A DNA stretch of 64,000 nucleotides from contig NZ_PIPP01000001.1 in NCBI RefSeq assembly GCF_003987345.1, positions 124,001 to 188,000 on the forward strand, written 5' to 3'. This document shows, piece after piece, positions 6,870 through 16,361 of the stretch; the stretch's first letter is position 1, and each line of letters opens with the position of its first letter. The notes under the pieces are model-generated. The model saw only the letters and a list, made by a program, of their open reading frames with translations, searched no databases and was not told the DNA's origin. The position numbers were made by a program, and so were the translations under genes. The DNA is from Aliidiomarina shirensis. GTDB lineage: Bacteria; Pseudomonadota; Gammaproteobacteria; Enterobacterales; Alteromonadaceae.

Positions 6870-7877
6870 TCAAAATCCACTGAGTACATTTTTTCCTATC
6901 ACTTTTCCGGATTCCTGTTCAGCATGCGCAGCGCGTAAGTTTTCTGCAGTTATGCGCCCGAGGTGATTCGTTTTCGTGGTACGAATCTCGCCGGCATCAA
7001 CCATGGCCGCTACTCTATTCAGCAATTCGTGTTGCTTTTGCATATCGTCGGTTTGAAACATGGAGCGAGTGAACATGAACTCCCAACTAAAGGTAAGTGC
7101 TTTTGGTTTACCCGCTTTAATATCCACGGTTTCCGGATCATCGATAAGGGCTATGTGGCCGCGTGGTTTTACAAGCTCAAGTATGTTTGCAAAGTGGCCT
7201 TGGGTGCCAGTAAGAGCCGCTACGTAGCGCGGTTGAATGCCAAGATTCTGCAGTTGTTCGCTTAACGATTGGTGATGATTAATAACATGATCAGCGCCCA
7301 TTTCCTGTACCCAAGAAGCGGTTTCCGGCCGGGATGCGGTAGCAATGACATTAAGCTTGGTCAGTTTTTTCGCCAACTGAATGAGAATTGAGCCTACACC
7401 ACCGGCACCACCTATCACGAGTAAACTTTCGTTTTCGCCTTCGTTTTCCCGCAGTAAGAATGAATCAAACAGAATTTCCCATGCCGTTATGCTAGTGAGT
7501 GGCAGGGCGGCCGCCTCGTCGAAACTGAGGCTGCTTGGCATCGTACCGGTAATACGTTCATCAACAAGTTGATATTCAGCATTACTACCCGAGCGCGTTA
7601 CATCGCCGGCATACCACACTTTATCACCGGGCTTAAACAAGGTTACGTTTGGGCCAACGGCTTCAACAGTGCCCGCGGCATCCCAACCTAACACCTGCCA
7701 ATCGCCATTCTCAGGTTTGCGATTGCTCCGGATCTTACAATCGACCGGATTTACCGATATCGCTTCCACTTTAACCAATACATCATGGCCGCTTGCAACC
7801 GGCTTGGTAAGCTCAATGTCTTGTAATGCAGCGGAGTTATCAATAGGTAAGGTGTTTTGATGGCCAATAGCTTTCAT
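6870..7877 (-). CDS. Zinc-type alcohol dehydrogenase-like (MDR) oxidoreductase
   Basis: Protein of 335 residues in the medium-chain dehydrogenase/reductase superfamily, matching the quinone-reductase-like subgroup described as zinc-binding alcohol dehydrogenase family. The GroES-like N-terminal half includes [11 protein letters not shown] and [12 protein letters not shown]; the Rossmann half carries [17 protein letters not shown] (about 155-171), a nucleotide-binding loop of the NADPH type. The structural zinc cysteines are not apparent, as in quinone-oxidoreductase-like members. The substrate cannot be deduced. It is transcribed after the trmK-like gene, separated by 56 bases. Confidence 0.8.
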   Translation of the reverse strand: MKAIGHQNTLPIDNSAALQDIELTKPVASGHDVLVKVEAISVNPVDCKIRSNRKPENGDWQVLGWDAAGTVEAVGPNVTLFKPGDKVWYAGDVTRSGSNAEYQLVDERITGTMPSSLSFDEAAALPLTSITAWEILFDSFLLRENEGENESLLVIGGAGGVGSILIQLAKKLTKLNVIATASRPETASWVQEMGADHVINHHQSLSEQLQNLGIQPRYVAALTGTQGHFANILELVKPRGHIALIDDPETVDIKAGKPKALTFSWEFMFTRSMFQTDDMQKQHELLNRVAAMVDAGEIRTTKTNHLGRITAENLRAAHAEQESGKVIGKNVLSGF

Positions 7878-7933
7878 TGCTTGTACTCCTAAAGCGAAAA
7901 ATGCAGGTTAGAATACCGTTACGAGTTTCTACT

Positions 7934-8623
7934 TTAAAGGATCACGCGTTGATATGCAGCTAAAGCCTCTTTAGCTAGGTGATTATTGCGTGTTTGCCGT
8001 TGATAATGCTGTATTCTCGTTTTTAGATATTGCTTGCGCACCAGAACTGCTTCTGGCTTGTTGGCTTGCCAAAGTAAACTGCCTACCGGCTGAATCGGAA
8101 CCTTTACCGCACGCGCATTGGTGGATATATACAGAATTTCGTAAATTCTTTGATTCTCTTCTACGAGTGTTTCATCCAGAAGATGGCATTCAAGCTGAAT
8201 CAATTGTTGGCGTAAGGCATATTCGTGATGCACTGGGCACAGTAAGAAATCGATCTTAGCGCCCGCGTGATGCGGCACAATGGCCGTGACAATTTCTTGG
8301 GTTAAATCACCCCCCACACCGGCAATAATCACTAAATGCTTACCAGAATATGCATTAAGTGGAAGGGCGTTGGTATTAATACAGTGGGTGTGCCATCTCA
8401 GTGCGGAATCAGCCGGTATAAGCTTTGCTGAAAACTTATGGAGTTTCGCTTCAAGCTCTGCGATTAATTCTGGTACGATATCAACAAAGTGAATATTCGG
8501 CGCAACATCATTTTGCAGTAATGCTGCACCCAGTAAACCATGATCGCAGCAGGTATCCCAGATATGGTCGTAACCGCGAGGGATCATGGTTTTGATTTGC
8601 TGCAATCGTTTACCTAGTTTCAT
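7934..8623 (-). CDS. TrmK-like tRNA (adenine-N1) methyltransferase
   Basis: Protein of 229 residues related to TrmK (COG2384), which in Bacillus makes m1A22 in tRNA using SAM. Support comes from the start MKLGKRLQQIKTMIP, the SAM-binding loop WDTCCDHGLLGAAL (about 22-35), the acidic VDIVPELI and the glycine-rich IIAGVGGDLTQEIV (about 98-111). Gammaproteobacterial members are weakly characterised, so the tRNA position is inferred from the family. It faces murI across a 174-base gap that presumably holds both promoters. Confidence 0.75.
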   Translation of the reverse strand: MKLGKRLQQIKTMIPRGYDHIWDTCCDHGLLGAALLQNDVAPNIHFVDIVPELIAELEAKLHKFSAKLIPADSALRWHTHCINTNALPLNAYSGKHLVIIAGVGGDLTQEIVTAIVPHHAGAKIDFLLCPVHHEYALRQQLIQLECHLLDETLVEENQRIYEILYISTNARAVKVPIQPVGSLLWQANKPEAVLVRKQYLKTRIQHYQRQTRNNHLAKEALAAYQRVIL

Positions 8624-8797
8624 GGCGAACGCCTATTTGGGTGCGGTATAAGTATATTGGTTCTGGGTTTTTAACTGTGGTAAAGGCCTAGTGAATTAAC
8701 CCTAGCCTTTTACACAGCAACCGTAATTGTATCGCTTTTTAATTCTTTCGCTAAGCTGTTTATAGCAAGTATGTTGCCCCCGTGTGGAGATAGGTAA

Positions 8798-9616
8798 GTG
8801 AGTTCTAGTGGTTCTATTGGTGTGTTTGATTCCGGGATTGGTGGTTTAGCGATTACACAAGAAATCCGTAAGCTTCTGCCAAACGAAGATATTATTTATG
8901 TAGCGGATAGCCTACATGCGCCGTATGGCGAAAAAAACGATGCGTTTATTTTGCAGCGCTGCATGGCTATCACGGAATATTTAATTAGCCAAAATGTGAA
9001 AGCGATTGTGGTGGCTTGCAATACCGCTACAACATCTTGCATTGAAGCTTTGCGTGAGCGCTATTCTATTCCGTTTATTGGTACTGAACCCGGAATTAAA
9101 CCGGCAGTGCTAAACACCAAAACTGGCATTATTGGTGTTTTAGCGACGCCAAGAACGTTGAAAACAACGTCGTTTAGCGCTTTGGCTGATCGGGTAGCGT
9201 TAAATATTCAAGTTGAGTTGATGCCATGCCCAGATTTAGTGCAACAGGTAGAATCGCTAAAACTTGATTATGATGCTGCGGCGGAAGTGGTAAGGCAATA
9301 TGTGCAACCGCTCACTGAAAAAGGTGTCGATACCTTGGTGTTGGGCTGTACCCATTACGCCCATTTATTACCGGTGATTTCTCGGGTTGCAGGGCCACAG
9401 GTGCGTATTATCAATACGGAAGTAGCGGTAGCGAAAGAAGTAATGCGTCGGCTTAATCATGCAAAATTGAACAAAGCGGATTTGAAGACAGCTGATTTGA
9501 ACACAGCAAGCACAGAGCTAGCAGCAACCCGGTTTATCACCAGTGGCAACCAAACGCACTTCCAAAAACAGGTAGATGTACTGTGGGGGGCGGGTTTCAC
9601 GGTTGCTGGTTTCTAA
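8798..9616 (+). CDS. murI: Glutamate racemase
   Basis: Interconverts L- and D-glutamate, supplying D-Glu for peptidoglycan. The 272-residue protein has the catalytic signatures: FDSGIGGL (about 9-16, Asp and Ser of the active site), VACNTATT (about 72-79, first catalytic Cys) and GCTHYAHLLP (about 185-194, second catalytic Cys and His). The start is GTG, preceded by GGAGATAGG. A slightly repetitive stretch LNKADLKTADLNTAS (about 225-240) is an insertion near the C-terminus, encoded by repeated AAGCGGATTTGAA-like sequence. Confidence 0.93.
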   Translation: MSSSGSIGVFDSGIGGLAITQEIRKLLPNEDIIYVADSLHAPYGEKNDAFILQRCMAITEYLISQNVKAIVVACNTATTSCIEALRERYSIPFIGTEPGIKPAVLNTKTGIIGVLATPRTLKTTSFSALADRVALNIQVELMPCPDLVQQVESLKLDYDAAAEVVRQYVQPLTEKGVDTLVLGCTHYAHLLPVISRVAGPQVRIINTEVAVAKEVMRRLNHAKLNKADLKTADLNTASTELAATRFITSGNQTHFQKQVDVLWGAGFTVAGF

Positions 9617-9747
9617 ACCAATTCAACCGTACAGGCATCGCGAATACCTATGCGTTTGGCGCTATATTTGTATTGCTAGTTGTGGCACTATGCAAAAAAT
9701 AAAACAAGCGTTTAAATAAATATGTATCTTGAACATAGGTGTCACGA

Positions 9748-11523
9748 ATGTCGAAATTGGTACAACAACAGGATCTCGAGTTTCTTTTAAATACCGTTTT
9801 TTCAGCAGAAGCGCTCACACAGTATGAGCGCTATGCAGATTATGATCAGGAAGCCTTCACGAGCGTTCTCGATACTGCCCGCCGCATTGCCGAAACCCAT
9901 TTCTTACCACATAACGCTAAAGCTGATGCACATGAACCACAGTTCGATGGCGAGCATGTAACTACCATTCCGGAAGTTAAAACCGCATGGCAGCACTATG
10001 CGGAATCTGGCCTGCTTTCGGCCCGCCATGGTTATGCTGATGGAGGCATGCAACTGCCTGCGCTCATCAGTATGGCGTGTAATGCGTATTTCATGGCGGC
10101 AAACCCGGCAACGGCGGCTTACCCCTTTCTTACCAGCGCGGCGGCAAATGTAATTCATGCGTTTGCTGCCGAGGCTCAGAAACACGCGTTTCTGGAACCG
10201 ATGTTTAGTGGCCGCTTTGCCGGCACCATGGCGCTTACTGAACCCGATGTTGGTTCATCACTTGGCGATCTTACCACCAAAGCAACGCCTCACGATGATG
10301 GCAGCTATCGGTTGAAAGGCCAGAAGATGTATATCTCGGGTGGTGATCAAGATATTACGGAAAACATTGTGCACTTGGTGCTTGCCCGAATCGAGGGGGC
10401 TCCGGCCGGTGTGAAAGGTATTTCCATGTTTATTGTGCCGAAGTTTTTGGTGGATGAACAAGGCCAATGCACCGAGCGAAACGATGTAAAACTTGCAGGG
10501 TTGTTGCATAAAATGGGTTACCGGGGCACCACATCTACCGTGTTGTCATTTGGCGAACAGGGCGCATGTGTTGGTTATCTCGTGGGTGAAGCGGGCCATG
10601 GCTTGAGTTACATGTTCAAAATGATGAATGAGGCGCGGGTAGGTGTGGGCCTTGGGGCGGCGATGATAGGTTATCGCGGGTATTTAGAATCACTCGCTTA
10701 TGCTAAAGATCGGCCGCAAGGGCGCCGAGCTACGAATCGCGATCCGGCAACTAAACCGGTGGCCATCATTGAGCACGCTGATGTGCGCCGTATGTTGTTG
10801 CAGCAAAAAGCCTATGTTGAGGGCTCGTTGGCGCTTTGTTTACTGGCTGCGCGTTTGGTCGATGAACATGAAGCAGGCGGGAATGCTGAGAGCGGTATTT
10901 TGCTTGATTTGCTAACACCGGTGGTTAAATCTTACCCTTCATTCTATGGCCCGCGCGCCAATGATTTAGCAATTCAAGTGCTCGGTGGTGCCGGTTATAT
11001 TCGCGAATACCCGGTAGAGCAATGCTACCGTGATAACCGTTTGAACCCTATTCATGAAGGTACGCATGGTATCCAAGGGCTAGATTTACTAGGCCGTAAA
11101 CTCTGGCAACATGAAGGCAAGGGCTTAAAATTATTGTTGGAGCGTATTCAAGTAACATTGAATGCGGCAACGAAGCACTCTGAGTTGCGGGAAACGGTAG
11201 CGTTGTATCAAAGTGCGTTAAAACCCTTCATGACAACTACGGTTGAGTTGGGCCAAAGTTTGTTAAGTGGCAAAGCTGAAGAAACTTTAGCGAATGCTTC
11301 GGTGTATTTGGATATTATGGGTAAGTATGTAGTGGGCTGGTTGTGGTTAGAAATGGCCAGCAAAGCCCTTGAACAAGATGATTTGGCTGCTGAGTTTGTG
11401 CAAGGCAAGTTGCAGGCCGCGCGTTACTTTATGCGTTGGGAATTACCTGAGGCAGAACTGCATCTTAAACGCTTACAAGCCGGCGATGATACGTTCCTAG
11501 CTACGAAGCCGGAATGGCTGTAA
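9748..11523 (+). CDS. Acyl-CoA dehydrogenase with extended C-terminus
   Basis: FAD-dependent acyl-CoA dehydrogenase of 591 residues that introduces a trans-2 double bond into an acyl-CoA. Motifs include MALTEPDVGSSLGDLTT (FAD/substrate loop), YISGGDQDI, the arginine-containing MMNEARVGVGLG, LGGAGYIREYPVEQCYRDNRLNPIHEG (catalytic Glu in HEG) and a long C-terminal helical domain typical of the DmdC-like, 600-residue branch. Substrate chain length is unknown; methylmercaptopropionyl-CoA is one possibility for that branch. I chose the ATG at 9748 (AGG eight bases upstream) over an in-frame GTG at 9739. It stands alone and ends in a shared terminator. Confidence 0.85.
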   Translation: MSKLVQQQDLEFLLNTVFSAEALTQYERYADYDQEAFTSVLDTARRIAETHFLPHNAKADAHEPQFDGEHVTTIPEVKTAWQHYAESGLLSARHGYADGGMQLPALISMACNAYFMAANPATAAYPFLTSAAANVIHAFAAEAQKHAFLEPMFSGRFAGTMALTEPDVGSSLGDLTTKATPHDDGSYRLKGQKMYISGGDQDITENIVHLVLARIEGAPAGVKGISMFIVPKFLVDEQGQCTERNDVKLAGLLHKMGYRGTTSTVLSFGEQGACVGYLVGEAGHGLSYMFKMMNEARVGVGLGAAMIGYRGYLESLAYAKDRPQGRRATNRDPATKPVAIIEHADVRRMLLQQKAYVEGSLALCLLAARLVDEHEAGGNAESGILLDLLTPVVKSYPSFYGPRANDLAIQVLGGAGYIREYPVEQCYRDNRLNPIHEGTHGIQGLDLLGRKLWQHEGKGLKLLLERIQVTLNAATKHSELRETVALYQSALKPFMTTTVELGQSLLSGKAEETLANASVYLDIMGKYVVGWLWLEMASKALEQDDLAAEFVQGKLQAARYFMRWELPEAELHLKRLQAGDDTFLATKPEWL

Positions 11524-11547
11524 CTCGCAAACGATAAACGTTGAAAT

Positions 11548-11577
11548 AAAAAAAGGAGCTGAACAGCTCCTTTTTTT
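11548..11577. terminator. Bidirectional terminator between acyl-CoA dehydrogenase and isocitrate dehydrogenase genes
   Basis: Stem GGAGCTG / CAGCTCC (11555-11561, 11564-11570) with an AA loop, flanked by a run of A on the left and seven T on the right. It therefore works in both directions between two convergent genes. Confidence 0.9.
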
Positions 11578-11607
11578 ATAACTTAACTTTTAATCACTCA
11601 GAAAGGA

Positions 11608-12612
11608 TTATAAACGTTCAATAATCGCTTGCGTGAAATCAGTAGTACCATGGCTGCCACCTAAATCGGAAGTGGTGCGATCGCCACTTTCAATCACATC
11701 ACGCAATGCGTTCAAGATGTTGCGTGCTTCTTTTTGCATACCTAAATGTTCGAGCATTTGAATTGCGCCCAAAATAATAGCGCTAGGGTTGGCTAAGTTC
11801 ATACCTGCGATATCTGGGGCTGAGCCGTGAACGGCTTCAAAAATCGCACAATCAGCGCCAATGTTAGCGCCAGGGGCCATACCCAAGCCGCCTACAAGGC
11901 CAGCACATAAATCCGATAAAATGTCGCCAAACAGGTTTGTGGTTACGATAACATCGAAGATCTCTGGGTTCATAACCAGCTTCATACATGCAGCATCAAC
12001 AATCATTTCTTCGAATTGAATATCTTCATATTCTTTTGCAACTTCACGCGCTACAGCTAAGAACATTCCAGACGTTGTTTTTAAGATGTTCGCTTTGTGA
12101 ACGGCGGTAACTTTTTTCCGGTTCTCGCGGCGAGCCGTTTCGAATGCAAAGCGCACAATTCGTTCACAACCTACGCGAGTTACACGGCTCACAGCTTCTG
12201 CTTCGCTACCATCATCTTTGGTAGTTTGCCCGAGGCCTGAATACATGCCTTCAGTGTTTTCACGAATGGTAATGATATCAATATCTTCATAGCGCGCTTT
12301 TGTGCCTTTAAAGCTCACTACGGGGCGCACATTAGCATACAAACCAAACTGCTTGCGCAGGGTTACGTTGATTGAGGTAAAGCCACCGCCTACTGGAGTA
12401 GTGAGTGGGCCCTTTAAGGTGATTCCGTTGCGGGCAATCGCATCGAGCGTTGATTCTGGTAACAATTCGCCATGCTTTTCTAGTGCTACGAGCCCAGCAT
12501 CGGCATATTCATAATTAAAGCCACAGCCGGCTTTATCTAGAATTGCAGTTACTGATTCAATAATATCAGGCCCGATACCATCACCAGGAATTACAGTAAT
12601 TGTTTTGCTCAT
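11608..12612 (-). CDS. Isocitrate dehydrogenase, NAD-type
   Basis: Oxidative decarboxylation of isocitrate to 2-oxoglutarate in the TCA cycle. The 334-residue protein belongs to the short beta-decarboxylating dehydrogenase group. Substrate-binding SINVTLRKQFGLYANVRP (about 80-97) and the catalytic region IRENTEGMYSG are present, with metal-binding Asp residues in NLFGDILSDL. In the cofactor loop EAVHGSAPDIAG the Asp-Ile pair is the one associated with NAD, whereas NADP enzymes have Lys-Tyr there. A homoisocitrate or isopropylmalate enzyme is less likely given the SxNxxLR pattern. A perfect -10 lies upstream at 12682-12687. Confidence 0.88.
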   Translation of the reverse strand: MSKTITVIPGDGIGPDIIESVTAILDKAGCGFNYEYADAGLVALEKHGELLPESTLDAIARNGITLKGPLTTPVGGGFTSINVTLRKQFGLYANVRPVVSFKGTKARYEDIDIITIRENTEGMYSGLGQTTKDDGSEAEAVSRVTRVGCERIVRFAFETARRENRKKVTAVHKANILKTTSGMFLAVAREVAKEYEDIQFEEMIVDAACMKLVMNPEIFDVIVTTNLFGDILSDLCAGLVGGLGMAPGANIGADCAIFEAVHGSAPDIAGMNLANPSAIILGAIQMLEHLGMQKEARNILNALRDVIESGDRTTSDLGGSHGTTDFTQAIIERL

Positions 12613-12681
12613 GAGAAAACCCTTCTACAACAGATAAAATACGGAGCTGGCGCGTGCTGAGCCGGCAAAATGAATGGGGCA

Positions 12682-12687
12682 ATTATA
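12682..12687 (-). promoter_or_regulatory. Candidate -10 element for the isocitrate dehydrogenase gene
   Basis: TATAAT on the reverse strand, about 70 bases upstream of the start codon. No convincing -35 is found at 16-18 bases, so the promoter may need an activator. Confidence 0.4.
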
Positions 12688-12790
12688 CAGTTTTTCGTGA
12701 CTTTTAGCTAGGCGAGGGCAAACCCGCATAATCGCTATTCACCAAATGATTAGCGGGAAAATGGCTATATTGCTGCGAACCGTTGCGGTT

Positions 12791-13165
12791 TTAACCACCA
12801 AATTCTGCGGCGTAGGCAGATTGGCCCCAAACATACAATTCATCATTGAAAAACAGCAGTGGGGTGGTTTCATCGCGTGTAGTAACCCCATCAGATTTAA
12901 CATGATGAGTTCGGTAGAAGAGAATTAAAACATTGCGCCCATCACTACTGATGCGCGCTTCGCTAATATCGGGTGGCCCGAGAAGACGGAGAACTTCATC
13001 GCGATGGGCGCCAATTTCTAAACGCCCAATATATTTGCGATTGAAGATCTCACGTTCGCGCCAATTCATGGTTTCAGGGTTTGCCGTATAAAAATGCATA
13101 ATGGCACCCGCAATAACTGCGTAAAGCAGGAAGCCTATGGCTGCAATGATAAACCCTTTTTTCAC
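12791..13165 (-). CDS. DUF3192 family protein
   Basis: Protein of 124 residues with an N-terminal hydrophobic segment (about 4-26) that is either an uncleaved anchor or a signal peptide. The remainder matches DUF3192. The pattern IGAHRDEVLRLLGPPDISEA (about 51-70) resembles the short repeat of BamE/SmpA-type periplasmic lipoproteins (Gly, then Val, then LGxP), so a similar small alpha/beta fold outside the inner membrane is plausible. No lipobox Cys is present. It follows ppnN on the same strand with a gap of 4 bases, suggesting co-transcription. Confidence 0.75.
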   Translation of the reverse strand: MKKGFIIAAIGFLLYAVIAGAIMHFYTANPETMNWREREIFNRKYIGRLEIGAHRDEVLRLLGPPDISEARISSDGRNVLILFYRTHHVKSDGVTTRDETTPLLFFNDELYVWGQSAYAAEFGG

Positions 13166-13169
13166 AAAA

Positions 13170-14546
13170 TTACCCTTTTACTACTTGATAGCATGGTGTG
13201 TATTTTGTACCACCTGGGAGTTTCATGCGATCCTGCTCAACGAAGGATTGCAGCAGTTCATCGAGTTCATGCATGAATTCAGGCTCACCCGTTATCTGAT
13301 AAGGCCCGTGCGCACGAATTTCTCGCAATCCTGGCGCTTTTACGTTACCCGCAACAATAGCCGAAAATGCACGGCGTAAATCGGCTGCCAATTCTTCTTT
13401 TGGCTGATTGCGATTTAAATTCAGTTTCGCTACGTTGGCGTGTGTAGGCTCAAATGGCAGTTGGAACGGTTCTTCAATGTGTAATGTCCAGTTAAAGTGG
13501 TATGCATCGCCGCTATCTTGGCGATAGCGCTTAACCGAGGCCATACCGGTTTGAATATGTTGCGCAACCGCAACCTGATCATCGATGATGATTTTGTAAT
13601 GCTTGGTTGCTTCTTTACCTAGCGTGTTAGCAATAAACTGATCTAAATGCTCAAAGTAAGCGCGCGAGCTTTCTGGGCCAGTTAAAATAACCGGTAGCGC
13701 CTGATCTTTATTTTGCGGATGCATCAATATCCCTAACAGATATAGAAGCTCTTCCGCGGTTCCGGCGCCACCCGGGAAAATAATAATGCTGTGAGCACAA
13801 CGCACAAAGGCCTCTAACCGTTTTTCGATATCTGGCATAATCACCAGTTCGTTTACGATAGGGTTTGGTGGCTCTGCAGCAATGATGCCAGGCTCGGTTA
13901 AGCCGAAGTAGCGCGCATCTTTAATACGTTGTTTCGCATGGCCAATCGTTGCCCCTTTCATTGGGCCTTTCATGGCGCCAGGGCCACAACCGGTGCATAC
14001 GTTAAAGCCGCGTAAACCGAGTTCATAACCCACTACTTTGGTATATTTATACTCAACTTCTGAAATTGAATGACCACCCCAGCAAACCACCATATCAGGC
14101 TCTTGTACTGGTTTTACAACGCCAGCGTTACGTAGAATATCGAAGGTAACGTGGGTTAGATGGCGAGTGCTCATGCTTTGCAATACTTCGGCAGGATAAC
14201 GCTCACCTACGAAAAGAATATCGCGGAGCACAGCTTCTACATGCTCACGAATACCAACAATAAGCTCACCATCAACAAAAGCGGACGGTGGTGGATTGAT
14301 TAGTTCTAACTTCACACCGCGCTCACGGCGTAGCACGTTTACTTCAAAATCTTCAAACTGATCAAAGATATCGGCACTGTTATCGGTATGGCTACCGACA
14401 TTTAATACAGCTAATACGCAATTGCGAAAAAGTTTATAAAGCGGGCTATCCGTTGATTGCTGTAAACGGTCGATTTCAAGTTGTGATAAGAGGGCCATAC
14501 TGCCCTGTGGTGATAATGAGATTCTCATATGTGTTTTATGCTCCAT
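13170..14546 (-). CDS. ppnN: Pyrimidine/purine nucleotide 5'-monophosphate nucleosidase
   Basis: PpnN (YgdH) hydrolyses nucleoside monophosphates to base and ribose-5-phosphate and, in E. coli, is a (p)ppGpp target. The 458-residue protein matches the E. coli enzyme through [35 protein letters not shown] and the LOG-domain motif [18 protein letters not shown] (about 254-271). The preceding [14 protein letters not shown] segment forms the nucleotide pocket. Two starts are possible: ATG at 14546, used here because AAAGG lies 8 bases upstream, or ATG at 14528, which matches the shorter E. coli N-terminus. The neighbourhood with queF and syd is conserved. Confidence 0.92.
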   Translation of the reverse strand: MEHKTHMRISLSPQGSMALLSQLEIDRLQQSTDSPLYKLFRNCVLAVLNVGSHTDNSADIFDQFEDFEVNVLRRERGVKLELINPPPSAFVDGELIVGIREHVEAVLRDILFVGERYPAEVLQSMSTRHLTHVTFDILRNAGVVKPVQEPDMVVCWGGHSISEVEYKYTKVVGYELGLRGFNVCTGCGPGAMKGPMKGATIGHAKQRIKDARYFGLTEPGIIAAEPPNPIVNELVIMPDIEKRLEAFVRCAHSIIIFPGGAGTAEELLYLLGILMHPQNKDQALPVILTGPESSRAYFEHLDQFIANTLGKEATKHYKIIIDDQVAVAQHIQTGMASVKRYRQDSGDAYHFNWTLHIEEPFQLPFEPTHANVAKLNLNRNQPKEELAADLRRAFSAIVAGNVKAPGLREIRAHGPYQITGEPEFMHELDELLQSFVEQDRMKLPGGTKYTPCYQVVKG

Positions 14547-14663
14547 ACAAACAGCCTTTACTGTTTGTTTTTCCTTGTTCTTGAGTTTTTTATAATATGA
14601 ATACTTTTAGTTAAATAGATACTAAGAGTACGCATCTTCGATAGCAATAATCAACCAAAATCA

Positions 14664-15548
14664 CTATTGCCGAGCTAATCTTCCACGGAATAAGCGGCTA
14701 TCGATCGTGTTGTTGCGTGTGTGTCGAACTGGGTTTATATCCAAGCCTCCACGGCGTGTATATCGAGCAAATACCGTAAGTGATTCACAGCGCGCATGCT
14801 GCATTAAATCCGTGTGAATGCGTTCTACACACTGTTCGTGAAACTCATTGTGATTGCGGAACGAAATCAGGTAGCCAAGTAACGCTGCCCGATTAATTTT
14901 CGGGCCGGTGTATTCAATATAAACAGAACCCCAATCGGGTTGATTGGTAATTAAACAGTTTGATTTCAGCAAATGACTACAAAGTTTTTCGCTAACGATT
15001 TCGTATGCAGCGCTGCCGGCGCCAGATGTTGCACTAGTGATTAACCCGTTGAGTAGTTCCGGCTCGTAATCGTAAGTAGTGATGTTTACATTTTCGTTAT
15101 CGATACAATCGGCGGCAAAGTTTGTTAACCCATGTTGGGTATAGGCATCGAGCGAATAAATTCGCACCTCAACAGGCGCGCCTGCGCAACTGCTGAGATC
15201 GCGGGTAAGTTGCTGTAACACCACTTCTTCACTAGCGAAAGTGCTTTGATTGTAACCATTTAAATAGAGTTTAAATGATTTTGATTCGATAAGGTTTGCG
15301 CTTGTCGCTGGCACCTCAACTTCTGCTATCGCTACTTTTGGAACACCGTTCGGTTGTAACCAGGAAAGTTCATAGCAGGTCCATAAATCGCGGCCAGCAA
15401 ACGGTAAGGCATCATCGACTACGCCAATGCTGCTACGATTTAGCTGACGCGGGACAGGTTGCAGTAAATCAGCATCATAGTGTGCGGGGTATTCGGTGGC
15501 TTCACCAAGCTTCAAATCCGCCATTGGGTCTTTCGGGCTAACTGGCAT
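14664..15548 (-). CDS. queF: NADPH-dependent 7-cyano-7-deazaguanine reductase
   Basis: Reduces preQ0 to preQ1 in queuosine biosynthesis, a rare nitrile-to-amine reaction. The 294-residue protein is the long, two-domain (YqcD-type) QueF. ESKSFKLYLNGYNQ (about 89-102) is the QueF signature for NADPH and substrate binding, CLITNQPDWGSVYI carries the catalytic Cys and Asp, and FHEQCVERI holds the substrate-binding Glu. I set the start at ATG 15548 because it matches E. coli and has a GAGGAAG ribosome site; the frame stays open another 74 codons upstream, but that part runs antisense through syd and shows no QueF similarity. Confidence 0.94.
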   Translation of the reverse strand: MPVSPKDPMADLKLGEATEYPAHYDADLLQPVPRQLNRSSIGVVDDALPFAGRDLWTCYELSWLQPNGVPKVAIAEVEVPATSANLIESKSFKLYLNGYNQSTFASEEVVLQQLTRDLSSCAGAPVEVRIYSLDAYTQHGLTNFAADCIDNENVNITTYDYEPELLNGLITSATSGAGSAAYEIVSEKLCSHLLKSNCLITNQPDWGSVYIEYTGPKINRAALLGYLISFRNHNEFHEQCVERIHTDLMQHARCESLTVFARYTRRGGLDINPVRHTRNNTIDSRLFRGRLARQ

Positions 15549-15607
15549 TACATACTTCCTCTGCGTAGAATGCTGCCATTGTATGAATAATTGAGCCTGG
15601 AGGCCAG

Positions 15608-16171
15608 ATGAACTCGGTAATTGAAAGCTTAAAGTTACTTCATGAACGCTATGCCGCTTTTTATCAAGCCGCTGGCTTAATGCCACGAGCGGAATATATT
15701 TCAAATTGGGATGCGCCATGTTATCGCGGGAAGCCAAGTGGCGGCGAGATTGATTGGCAAGCGGTTCCACAGAAAGAAAAACTCGATTTTAGTGGTGTTG
15801 AGCATGCGTTGGAAATGCCGCTTGATACGCAAGTGAAGGACTTTTTTAGCTGTGTATATGCCGGCGATCTGGCACTTGAGTTTCGTGGTAATCAATTAAC
15901 TCTGCTGCAAGTGATGCACCCAGAAGATGGTGAACGCTTGCAGCAGAACTTGATAGGCCATGTCATGATGAAGCAGCGATTAAAGCAAAGTATTACGCTT
16001 TTTGTAGGGTTAACCGATGAAGACGACTTATTGATCTCGGTTAATAATGAAACCGGCGAGGTAGGGTTAGAATATGTGGGTAAAGACCAGCATGAAATTT
16101 TAGCAACTGATTTGGCGAGTTTTTTAGCTGAAGTTGAACCGCGCTTACCCGCTGATGAATTCACCGCTTGA
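15608..16171 (+). CDS. syd: SecY-interacting protein Syd
   Basis: Cytosolic protein of 187 residues that binds SecY and is thought to proofread or dampen defective translocons. The match to E. coli Syd is moderate but spans the length: the N-terminal ALKxFxxRY-like segment, FYxxxYAGDLALEFRGNQLTLLQV (about 76-101) and QQNLIGHVMMKQRLK (about 112-126), then LFVGLTDEDDLLISVNNETGEV. It is divergent from queF with a 59-base gap, as in enterobacteria. Confidence 0.9.
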   Translation: MNSVIESLKLLHERYAAFYQAAGLMPRAEYISNWDAPCYRGKPSGGEIDWQAVPQKEKLDFSGVEHALEMPLDTQVKDFFSCVYAGDLALEFRGNQLTLLQVMHPEDGERLQQNLIGHVMMKQRLKQSITLFVGLTDEDDLLISVNNETGEVGLEYVGKDQHEILATDLASFLAEVEPRLPADEFTA

Positions 16172-16222
16172 TGGTTTAGCGCGCGCGGTGAAGAAGTTCT
16201 CCGGACAAATGTTATTAAAGTG

Positions 16223-16235
16223 TTGATGACATCAA
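16223..16235. promoter_or_regulatory. Small palindrome upstream of the GNAT gene
   Basis: TTGATG-A-CATCAA, a perfect 13-base palindrome in the 190-base gap after syd. It could be an operator for the acetyltransferase gene, but a single short copy without an identified regulator is weak evidence. Nothing else stands out in this gap. Confidence 0.3.
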
Positions 16236-16361
16236 TTACAAGCTGCATTAAAGTAGCGCCATTGCATGCAAAATTATTTCAGCTGAATAGCGATTATCAC
16301 GTTAAAAATGAAATGTTAGCGGATTGCCAAACAACAACCGCCAATGGATAGTGAGTAACCG

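Noticed and set aside
15549-15770. 74 extra in-frame codons upstream of queF
   Set aside because: They run antisense through the start of syd and show no QueF similarity; ATG 15548 has a good ribosome site and matches E. coli.
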